Below are positions 51,159 to 57,946 of a stretch of 57,946 bases of DNA, one piece after another. How positions within the stretch are numbered: position 1 is the stretch's first letter; the number at the start of each line of letters is the position of its first letter. Under the pieces are notes generated by a model. That model saw nothing but the letters and a program-made list of their open reading frames with translations. It was not told the origin of the DNA and did no database searches. Made by a program: the position numbers and the translations under genes. This stretch comes from Chloroflexi bacterium UBA5177 (GTDB lineage: Bacteria > Chloroflexota > UBA5177): contig DHWR01000285.1 in the NCBI GenBank assembly GCA_002413265.1, forward strand, positions 1 through 57,946, read 5' to 3'.

Positions 51159-52337
51159 GTGTCTACATCTGTAATCGAGCGAGAACAATTCGGCGCCTCA
51201 CCCCATGGGGGAGCACTCGTGAATTTGCAGCTTCCCAAGAGCGAAGCGGGCCAGATCGAGGACGAAGCTCGCTCCTTGCAGGTCCGAAATCTCAACGCCC
51301 GAGAAGCGTCCGACGTCGAAATGCTGGCCATCGGTGGCTATAGCCCGCTTACCGGCTTCATGGGAAGTGCCGACTATGACTCCGTCGTGGACGAGATGCG
51401 GCTTGCCAACGGAATCCCCTGGACGATCCCGATCGCGCTTTCCCTTGAAGCGGATAATGCCCAGTCCACGCGTGCAGGCGACAGGATCGCACTGGCGCTC
51501 GACGGCAGCGCGTTCGCCGTCCTCGAAGTAGCTGAAGTATTCAAGCGAGACAAAGAGCGAGAGGCCGAAAAGGTCTATCGTACGACCGACGAGGCACACC
51601 CCGGAGTCGCGGCACTCTACGCCGAGGGAGAAGTCGCCGTTGGCGGACGAGTGCGGGTGTTTGGACCCCTACCGTCCCCTGCCTTTCCCAAGCACTATCA
51701 TCCGCCTGCCGAGACCCGGCGAATATTTGCGGAGCGGAAATGGCGCACGATCGTCGGGTTTCAGACGCGCAATCCTGTCCACCGCGCGCACGAGTACATG
51801 CAAAAGGCTGCGATGGAGATCGTCGATGGCCTGCTCTTGCACCCGCTCGTGGGCGCTACCAAGTCCGATGACGTTCCCGCCGATGTGCGAATGCGGTCGT
51901 ACGAAGCCCTGCTCGCTGATTACTACCCCGCGGATCGCGTGTTGCTCGCCGTCAACCCGGCCGCGATGCGGTATGGTGGGCCGCGTGAGGCAATCTTTCA
52001 CGCGTTGATACGTAAGAACTACGGCTGTACCCACTTCATCGTCGGTCGCGACCACGCGGGAGTCGGCGGCTACTACGGTCCGTACGATGCACAGCACATC
52101 TTTTCCGAGTTCGCCGCGGGCGAGCTTGGCATTCAGCCTTTGTTCTTCGAGAACGCATTCTATTGCCGGGTCTGCGGCAACCATGCGACTGAGAAAACCT
52201 GCCCGCATGGGCCGGAGCATCGCATGAACCTTAGTGGAACCGAGGTTCGAGCAATGCTTCGTGCCGGAGATCTCCCGCCCGCGGAGTTCACTCGACCCGA
52301 GGTCGCCGCAATCCTGGCAGAAGCTATGAAGGACTAG
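51159..52337 (+). CDS. sat: Sulfate adenylyltransferase (ATP sulfurylase, Sat type)
   Basis: This 392-aa single-chain ATP sulfurylase makes adenosine 5'-phosphosulfate from sulfate and ATP. The signatures GYSPLTGFMG, FQTRNPVHRAHEYMQ and the HxxH-type VGRDHAGVGGYYG are present, and MNLSGTEVRAMLRAG is near the end. A C-x2-C pair and CPHG (YCRVCGNH...TCPHG) form a likely zinc-binding loop seen in bacterial Sat. The GTG start is 3 nt after the preceding phosphodiesterase gene. No APS kinase or reductase is fused or adjacent. With CysO/CysM/Mec it supports sulfate assimilation. It overlaps the convergent GT26 gene by 14 nt. Confidence 0.94.
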   Translation: MSTSVIEREQFGASPHGGALVNLQLPKSEAGQIEDEARSLQVRNLNAREASDVEMLAIGGYSPLTGFMGSADYDSVVDEMRLANGIPWTIPIALSLEADNAQSTRAGDRIALALDGSAFAVLEVAEVFKRDKEREAEKVYRTTDEAHPGVAALYAEGEVAVGGRVRVFGPLPSPAFPKHYHPPAETRRIFAERKWRTIVGFQTRNPVHRAHEYMQKAAMEIVDGLLLHPLVGATKSDDVPADVRMRSYEALLADYYPADRVLLAVNPAAMRYGGPREAIFHALIRKNYGCTHFIVGRDHAGVGGYYGPYDAQHIFSEFAAGELGIQPLFFENAFYCRVCGNHATEKTCPHGPEHRMNLSGTEVRAMLRAGDLPPAEFTRPEVAAILAEAMKD

Positions 52338-53058
52338 AGAGCGATAGGAATCGCCGCAGCCTCTCTCTTAGCACGCTCGCCATGAACGCAGGGTTCCCAA
52401 TTAGATAGCGCCTCCACAGCTTGGCCGGCTCCGTTGCCAGCCGGCACACCCACTCCAGCCCGTGCTCCGTCATCCAGTGAGGGCCGCGTGGAATTCGTCC
52501 CGACACGAACTCGAATAACGCTCCAACCGCCCACATTACCGGCACATTGATGTCGGACCTGTTCGTCGCGATGAACCGCTCCTGACGTGGGGATCCCATT
52601 CCGACCAGAAGGATGTCGGCGCCACTTGAATTGATCGTCGAGATGGTCTCCGTGCCGATCTCGAACCCCGCCTCACAGCCGACGACACGTATCCCCGGAT
52701 AGCGGACGCGAAGCGCGCTTGCCGCCTCTTCTGCAACTCCAGCGGCAGAACCGAGAAAGAAGAGCGAGAGACCATCTCGGACGGCGAGACGGCACAAATC
52801 GTGTATCCAGTCTGCGCCGGTCATTCTCTGCGGGATGTCTATTCCCAGGAGCCTCGCGCCCAGGCGCACGCCGGTGCCATCGCAGTACACCATGTCACCG
52901 TGGTTCAGTGTCTCGCGGAAATCGGGGTGTCGCCGCGAAAGGTTCATGCAATAGATATTGACGTAGAAGACCGTAATTCGCGACGCAGATCCGATGGCCT
53001 CCCGCACCATCTCGAGCACCTGTGGAAGCCGAAAGAGATCGATGCGCACGCCGAACAT
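52324..53058 (-). CDS. WecG/TagA/CpsF glycosyltransferase (GT26), second copy
   Basis: This 244-aa GT26 enzyme has the family blocks VFYVNIYCMNLSRRHPDF, DGTGVRLGARL, LFFLGSAAGVAEEAA, ILLVGMGSPRQERFI, and FEFVSGRIPRGPHWMTEHGLEWVCRL. It is distinct from the copy at 29944 and probably adds an N-acetylmannosamine-type sugar to a lipid-linked acceptor of another glycan. ATG 53058 gives MFGVRIDLFRLPQ after GGGCGAG; longer readings run into the divergent flippase region and are not family-like. It is divergent from flippase, GT-C and phosphodiesterase genes, which suggests one surface-glycan locus. Confidence 0.84.
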   Translation of the reverse strand: MFGVRIDLFRLPQVLEMVREAIGSASRITVFYVNIYCMNLSRRHPDFRETLNHGDMVYCDGTGVRLGARLLGIDIPQRMTGADWIHDLCRLAVRDGLSLFFLGSAAGVAEEAASALRVRYPGIRVVGCEAGFEIGTETISTINSSGADILLVGMGSPRQERFIATNRSDINVPVMWAVGALFEFVSGRIPRGPHWMTEHGLEWVCRLATEPAKLWRRYLIGNPAFMASVLRERLRRFLSLSSPS

Positions 53059-53193
53059 CTCGCCCGAAGATATGCCGTGCGTTGCGCGCCAAGACGCCGC
53101 ACCGGCCTCTCTTACATTTCGTTGAACCACTACGTGACCCGGCCTTCGACCTGAGCATCTTTTACTATCATTGTTGGAAGCGGAAAGGACTCC

Positions 53194-54732
53194 ATGTCGG
53201 CAGAGCCACAGCCAGCGCTCGAGATGGTCGGGCAACCGGTCCAGCTGACCGGATATCGTGCGATCCCAGCACGGATCCTCGACAGATTGCCCGGACGCGA
53301 AGGAGCGTTCTGGGTTCTCTTTGCGCTCGCCACTCCTAAAGCACTCGGCCCCATATTCACCATAGGCCTCCGCCGCTTCCTGGGCCCCGGTGCCGCGGGC
53401 CTATTTGACATTTCCAGTGTGCCCTACAAGTTCCTGGACAACTTCAGGAACTTCGGGACCGGGCCGGCCCTGGTCTTCGAGCGCCAGGTCAGCCGGCAGG
53501 TGGCGAACACCGCGTGGAGCTTGAACATGCTCTTCGCCGTGGTGGTCACACTGGTCCTCGAGCTGATCGCGCATCCTGCCGCGCTCTATTACCACCGGCC
53601 CGAAGTAGAGGGCGTGGTGCGCATTCTCGCGATTGCCTACATCTTCGCCTCGGCCGGTTCAGTGCACTTCTATCTGCTGCTCCGAGACATGGACTTCAGG
53701 GCGCGGTCTATCCCGCCTCTGGGGCAGGTCATCGTAGCCGGCGACCTGGCCGTGGTTTTTGCTATCTGGGGCTTTGGCGTCGGAGCACTCGTCGCACGCG
53801 AGCTCGGCTCGGTCGTCGCCGGCACCATTCTCCTCTGGGCCGTCTACCCGTACCGGCCCAAACTCGAGTTCGTTCCGCGGATCGCGTGGCAGCTCTTCCG
53901 CTACGGAGCGTGGGTGGGGCTCGGCCTAACCGTGCTCTTTCTCTCGCAGAACATTGATCTCGTCGTCGGTCCCCATTTCATCAAGAGCACGAGCAACATG
54001 GGCTTCTACTCGACCTCCTGGAAGCTGGCTTTTATCGCCGCCAGTGTCTTCACGTTGGTCGCAAGCAGTATGGTATTCCCGGCGCTCAGCCGGCTCCAGG
54101 ACGACATTGAGGCGCTTCGGCGCACTCTCGTTAAGTCGATTCGTCAACTGGGTCTCGTGATGTTCCCTGCGGCGGCTCTGCTAGCCTCCGTCGCCCCCGT
54201 TATCATCGTTCCACTCCTTGGGGACAAATGGACGCAGTACCGAGGCTCGTTTATCGTGCTGTCGTTGCTGGCCGTGTATGCAGGCAACCGAACCATGCTC
54301 TCAATATTCTTCGAGGCCTACAAGTCCATCGGAAAGCCCTGGATCGTGCCGATCTATAACGGGATAAAGCTCGCTGTCATGATTCCCGCCATGGCGTTTG
54401 GAGCCCATTACGGGATCGTCGGACTCGCCAGCGTTTACATTCCCGTGCAAATCATCGAGCTTCCGGCTGCTTTGTATCTCGCCGACTGGGTCCTGGACGT
54501 TTCGCCATTACAGGTCTGGCGCGCGGCCAGAGTTCCGCTCCTCTCGACTTTTGCGATGTCGGCAGCCGCCATCGCGCTCGAGGCGGCCATGCTCGGATTC
54601 CTTCATCTCGGGGACCTGCCCACGCTCATCGCGTGCCTCCTCCTCGCCGCCGTCGTGTATCTTGGCTGCCTCTACCTTCTTGACAGGACGATTGTGGCGG
54701 AGGGCCGCGCCGTACTCTCCCGGGGCCTGTAA
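53194..54732 (+). CDS. Oligosaccharide flippase-type membrane protein (Wzx/MATE fold)
   Basis: This 512-aa protein has about 12-14 hydrophobic helices. The early segment ALATPKALGPIFTIGLRRFLGPGAAGLFDISSVPYKFLDN resembles the first helices of the polysaccharide flippase (MVF/Wzx) family. Such proteins move undecaprenyl-linked oligosaccharides across the membrane. Support is structural, with no catalytic motif. The ATG at 53194 follows GCGGAAAGGA. It lies 6 nt before a GT-C transferase and shares an operon with a secreted phosphodiesterase, consistent with export and elaboration of a surface glycan. Confidence 0.8.
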   Translation: MSAEPQPALEMVGQPVQLTGYRAIPARILDRLPGREGAFWVLFALATPKALGPIFTIGLRRFLGPGAAGLFDISSVPYKFLDNFRNFGTGPALVFERQVSRQVANTAWSLNMLFAVVVTLVLELIAHPAALYYHRPEVEGVVRILAIAYIFASAGSVHFYLLLRDMDFRARSIPPLGQVIVAGDLAVVFAIWGFGVGALVARELGSVVAGTILLWAVYPYRPKLEFVPRIAWQLFRYGAWVGLGLTVLFLSQNIDLVVGPHFIKSTSNMGFYSTSWKLAFIAASVFTLVASSMVFPALSRLQDDIEALRRTLVKSIRQLGLVMFPAAALLASVAPVIIVPLLGDKWTQYRGSFIVLSLLAVYAGNRTMLSIFFEAYKSIGKPWIVPIYNGIKLAVMIPAMAFGAHYGIVGLASVYIPVQIIELPAALYLADWVLDVSPLQVWRAARVPLLSTFAMSAAAIALEAAMLGFLHLGDLPTLIACLLLAAVVYLGCLYLLDRTIVAEGRAVLSRGL

Positions 54733-54738
54733 ATACAC

Positions 54739-56442
54739 GTGATCGCTCCACGGGGCGACCTCGCGCGATGGCGTCTCCCCCTGCTTCTTGCAGTACTGGT
54801 GCTTGCTTTGGGCCTTCGCCTCTACGGCATTGCCTGGGGCCTTCAGGATGCGACGGTCTCCAGCCGTCCTCACCCCGACGAATGGACGGTGTACTGGCTC
54901 TTCCGCTGGTTCGACACCTATCACTCGGCCTCCCCGTGCCCGGTCGGCGGTAGCCAGTGCTTTTTTGACTGGGGGATGGTCTTCCCGTACCTGGCCTACG
55001 GTCTTCACCTCCTCACCATGCCGCTGTTCTCGCTATTCGCAAGCAGTGCGTTCGGCGCACACGCGGATATGACGTTCGTGCGCACCGTGCTAGCCGCGCG
55101 CCTTCTCTCGGCCCTCGTCTCCACCCTGACCGTTTATGTCGTGTATCGGACTGCCGTTCGATATTTCGGACTAACCTCGGCATTACTAGCCGCCGGCTGT
55201 GCCGCTCTATCCTGTTTGCTCATCCAGCTGGGACACTTCGGCACCCCGGATAGCACGACTGGCCTGCTTGTCTCCTTGGCGCTGCTAGCGGCACTTCACG
55301 CCATGGATCGGCCTTCTCGTCGGTCGTTCGCGCTCGCGGGCGGGCTTTGCGGTGTGGCAGTCGGCTCTGAGTATCACATGGCTCTGTTGCTCGTGCCTAT
55401 CGCGGCCGCGTGGGCGCTCTCGCAGCGCAAAACCGCTCTCTACCTTGCAGTCGCCGCCGTATCGGCCCTACTCGGCTATCTCATCTTCAACATCTATTCC
55501 GTCGTCGACTTCAACGCCTGGCTCGCGGCCATGCAGCACACGCTCCGAATTCGGACCGTAGACAGCAGTGCGCAGTACGGGACTCGTTGGTCCGCGTACG
55601 GCCCCGCCTGGGCCTACGTCATTCGCTACCCCCTGGGCTACGGGGTGGGCTTTCCCCTCGCCATCTGGATGGTCGCGGGAGCCATATGGGCTGGGATTCG
55701 GCGCGAAAAAGCGGACGTGGTTCTTCTCTGCTGGATAGTCGCCTATTTCGTGCTTGTTTCGATCTCACCCGCGAAATTCATGCGATATAGTGCGCCTCTG
55801 CTGCCCGCGCTGGCCGTCCTCGCCGGAAGGTTCGCTTCAGACATGCTTGCCATGCCCAGCCGTCCCATTCGCCTCGGCGCAATAGCCGTCGCATTCGCAG
55901 CTCTCTTATACAGCCTTACCTACGACCTTGCGTACGTCGGCCTCTTCGCGAAGCCGGATCCACGCTACGTTGCCACGAGCTGGCTGGCGCAACGGGCCCC
56001 CGTCAATACGGCCGTCGCGTACGAGCAGCTGCCCAACGGCCTGATAAACCTCCCCTACTTCGGACCGCCACACACCTTTGAGCCGTGTTTTACGCAATTC
56101 GATCCGCGTCGCTTACAGGGTCCCGAGACGTATCTGTTGACCGACAGCTACGACCTCGAGGAGCATCCGCGCTTTTCCGATCGGCAAGTCGCGCAATTTC
56201 GATCCGCGCTGGCCAGCGACCGAGCCTTCACGCTTGCTCTCAGCGTCCACTACACGCCCTCGATCCTCGGCTGGCAATTTCCGATCGATGCCAGTCCACA
56301 CGACTGGCGCTACCCCACCCACGACGTTGCCGTGTACAAAGTGACCTCGCAAGGGCACTCGCCGAACCTGAAACCTCCGGTGTGTTTCTCGACTCTGGGT
56401 GCGGCTCACAACGCGCTGTATCCCGCGAAGCGCCCTGCCTAG
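54739..56442 (+). CDS. GT-C/GT39-like glycosyltransferase, polytopic membrane protein
   Basis: This 567-aa protein has about 11 transmembrane helices and the early extracytoplasmic acidic motif HPDEW after the first helix, the usual GT-C/PMT-type catalytic position. A hydrophilic C-terminal domain (about 400-560) follows. Such enzymes use dolichyl- or polyprenyl-phosphate sugars on the outer face. The substrate is unknown. GTG 54739 is 6 nt after the flippase stop, and the TAG stop overlaps the next GTG by one base, so the three genes are tightly coupled. Confidence 0.8.
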   Translation: MIAPRGDLARWRLPLLLAVLVLALGLRLYGIAWGLQDATVSSRPHPDEWTVYWLFRWFDTYHSASPCPVGGSQCFFDWGMVFPYLAYGLHLLTMPLFSLFASSAFGAHADMTFVRTVLAARLLSALVSTLTVYVVYRTAVRYFGLTSALLAAGCAALSCLLIQLGHFGTPDSTTGLLVSLALLAALHAMDRPSRRSFALAGGLCGVAVGSEYHMALLLVPIAAAWALSQRKTALYLAVAAVSALLGYLIFNIYSVVDFNAWLAAMQHTLRIRTVDSSAQYGTRWSAYGPAWAYVIRYPLGYGVGFPLAIWMVAGAIWAGIRREKADVVLLCWIVAYFVLVSISPAKFMRYSAPLLPALAVLAGRFASDMLAMPSRPIRLGAIAVAFAALLYSLTYDLAYVGLFAKPDPRYVATSWLAQRAPVNTAVAYEQLPNGLINLPYFGPPHTFEPCFTQFDPRRLQGPETYLLTDSYDLEEHPRFSDRQVAQFRSALASDRAFTLALSVHYTPSILGWQFPIDASPHDWRYPTHDVAVYKVTSQGHSPNLKPPVCFSTLGAAHNALYPAKRPA

Positions 56443-57946
56443 TGCAAAAACTCTTCGCTGCCGCCGCCGCGATCCTTTTCTTGGCATCGCAGGTGTTCCC
56501 AGCCGGCACCCGAATGGATGCTCGCGCCGCGCCCGGTCCCCGGTACCTGGTACTCATCGTTCTTGACGGTTCCAGACCCGACTACTTCAACCTCGCCTCC
56601 ATGCCCAATTTGAAGTCCCTGGAGCGGCGGGGCACGAGTTTCTCGCGAGCCTTTGTGGGGCAAGAGATCGCGAATACCCCGCCCTCCCACGCCACGATTG
56701 GCACCGGCCTCTTCCCAAAGCATCACGGCATCGAAGGCTTTTGGTGGAAAGATCCAAGCACCGGAAAGATGACCCGGCCCACCGATATAGCGCAGGTTCA
56801 GCACGGAGACCTGGAGCGAATCCTCCGCCAGCACAACGTCTCTTCGATCGCGTCGTCCCTCAAAGGCCAGGATCCATCCGCCCGCGTCGTCGCCATTAGC
56901 GGACACAAGTGTTACGCGGCCGATGTGATGGGAACCGGGGCGGCTGACTATATCCTGTGCGCGAACATCTACCACGGCCGCTGGGTAGCTCAAGCGATCC
57001 CGGGTCACCTTCCTCCCCCCGGCGCCATCAACAATCCCCGGTGGGACGTACCGATACCGCCTCCAACGTCTAGCTTCGGCGCGGCGGTCCAGCAGTGGAA
57101 CGTCGGGGAGGAGAACGACTGGACCGTCAGATACGCGCTCTGGGCCTTCAAGACAGTGCACTACCCGCGAGCCGTGATGATGAACCTTCCGGAAACCGAC
57201 GTGACCGGTCACTTCAGCAAGCGTCCCGGAAAGGTGCAGCGCGTCCTGATGCAGCATTTCGACCGCGAGCTCGGGTGGATCATGGACGATTACCGCAAAG
57301 CGGGGTTGCTCAGCCGGACGGATTTCGTGATTACCGCCGACCACGGGATGTCCTTCATCCGTGACCGGCTCTCCTTCACCGCTCTGGACGAAGCCATGGC
57401 GCTGGCACACGCCGGCAAGGTCTATCTCGAGGCCGACACAGGCGCCAGCATGGGCGTGCAGGTCGTAAGTCGTGCCGCAGCCGTCGCGCGCAACATCGCA
57501 CGGCTGGACAGTCCAGAGATCGACGCGGTTTATTACAAGGTCTTCGCTCATGGTTCTTGGACCTACCGTGCTGCATATACCAGCAAGGCGCTCACGGTCT
57601 ACATGCGCCGTGCATACCTGTCCCTAGCGAATACCGACGCCTCCCCGTCAGGGGCTGACGTCCTGGCGGTCTATGCCCCGCACGTGACGACCGGCGACCG
57701 CATTGCGAACGGGTACCACTGGTGGGGAGGCCACCTCGGACCCGGCTGGGACGAGCAGCACATTCCATTGATCATTGCCGGTCCCGGCGTTCGGCAGGGC
57801 TACGTCTCCAGCTATCCTGCTCGACTCGTCGACATTGCGCCCACTGTGGAGAGACTTCTCGGGAGCCCACCGGGAAGAACGGACGGCATCGTGCTCGCAG
57901 ACGCTCTTGCGTCGCGGACTAAGCACGATCTTGCCAGGCAGAACCA
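56442..57946 (+). CDS. Secreted alkaline phosphatase-superfamily phosphodiesterase, 3' end cut off by window
   Basis: The frame is open from GTG 56442 to the window end (about 501 codons), so the C-terminus is missing. A signal peptide (hydrophobic core AAAAAILFLASQVF) precedes a type I phosphodiesterase domain. Metal ligands are complete: VLDGSRPD, TDVTGH, VITADHGM and the late HWWGGHLG with DEQH. The nucleophile loop is ANTPPSHATIGTG. It should hydrolyse phosphodiesters outside the cell. The tail SYPARLVDIAPTVERLLG matches the degenerate homologue at 34168. It is the last gene of the flippase, GT-C run. The substrate is unknown. Confidence 0.85.
   Translation, partial: MQKLFAAAAAILFLASQVFPAGTRMDARAAPGPRYLVLIVLDGSRPDYFNLASMPNLKSLERRGTSFSRAFVGQEIANTPPSHATIGTGLFPKHHGIEGFWWKDPSTGKMTRPTDIAQVQHGDLERILRQHNVSSIASSLKGQDPSARVVAISGHKCYAADVMGTGAADYILCANIYHGRWVAQAIPGHLPPPGAINNPRWDVPIPPPTSSFGAAVQQWNVGEENDWTVRYALWAFKTVHYPRAVMMNLPETDVTGHFSKRPGKVQRVLMQHFDRELGWIMDDYRKAGLLSRTDFVITADHGMSFIRDRLSFTALDEAMALAHAGKVYLEADTGASMGVQVVSRAAAVARNIARLDSPEIDAVYYKVFAHGSWTYRAAYTSKALTVYMRRAYLSLANTDASPSGADVLAVYAPHVTTGDRIANGYHWWGGHLGPGWDEQHIPLIIAGPGVRQGYVSSYPARLVDIAPTVERLLGSPPGRTDGIVLADALASRTKHDLARQN

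Noticed and set aside
56439..57551. A 370-codon open frame on the minus strand opposite the phosphodiesterase gene
   Set aside because: The plus-strand frame has a signal peptide and complete metal motifs. The minus-strand translation is low-complexity and family-less.

Overview
The window is about 58 kb of gene-dense, high-GC bacterial chromosome with nearly every base in a gene and no phage, IS element, CRISPR array or rRNA. Several features are typical of Actinobacteria and of other monoderm Terrabacteria (Chloroflexota, Dormibacterota): an inositol-phospholipid/PIM-like cluster, a dnaK-grpE-dnaJ-hspR-clpB operon with an HspR operator, a CysO-CysM-Mec cysteine pathway, a seven-iron ferredoxin, a sortase and GatCAB. 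No outer-membrane gene is visible. I infer a monoderm actinobacterial-like or Dormibacterota/Chloroflexota-like organism, but the sequence alone does not fix the phylum.

Layout. 1-5284 (+): two tandem PIM-type acyltransferases (the first cut by the window edge), a PimA-like GT4, a CDP-alcohol phosphatidyltransferase, a DUF1611 protein and selenide water dikinase SelD, which I read as a selenoprotein with an in-frame TGA at 4286. 5342-14760 (+): lon behind a palindromic promoter, then dnaK-grpE-dnaJ-hspR-clpB behind a HAIR operator. 14800-18770 (+): a small membrane protein, gatC-gatA-gatB and tRNA-Val(CAC). 18876-23157: a sortase (-), tRNA-His(GTG), small unknown genes, a membrane-anchored universal stress protein and a ProC-like reductase. 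23154-28542: a GT-C transferase and methyltransferase (-), then a reductase and a PAP2-type protein (+). 27412-32028 (-): ferredoxin, GT9, WecG, WecC-like and WecA-like genes, which look like the start of a lipid-linked surface glycan. 32139-39236: MBL hydrolase, aminotransferase, a degenerate phosphodiesterase-like protein, metK, an alpha/beta hydrolase and UbiA.

39257-41338 (+): a LexA-like box, a small unknown gene, then cysO-cysM-mec, a carrier-protein-based cysteine pathway. 41335-47802 (mostly -): P5C dehydrogenase, GNAT, DUF503, fmt, gap and glpK. 48149-52337 (+): two tandem alkaline-phosphatase-superfamily proteins and ATP sulfurylase. 52324-57946: a second WecG-type transferase (-), then a flippase, a second GT-C transferase and a secreted phosphodiesterase cut off by the window end (+).

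Three themes link the genes: cell-envelope glycolipids and glycans; proteostasis under heat-shock repressors; and sulfur/selenium metabolism (SelD, CysO/CysM/Mec, Sat, MetK). Convergent neighbours often share their stop codons in a 4-nt overlap. The only non-genic stretch over 300 bp is 47803-48148, which holds a palindrome and a strong hairpin.
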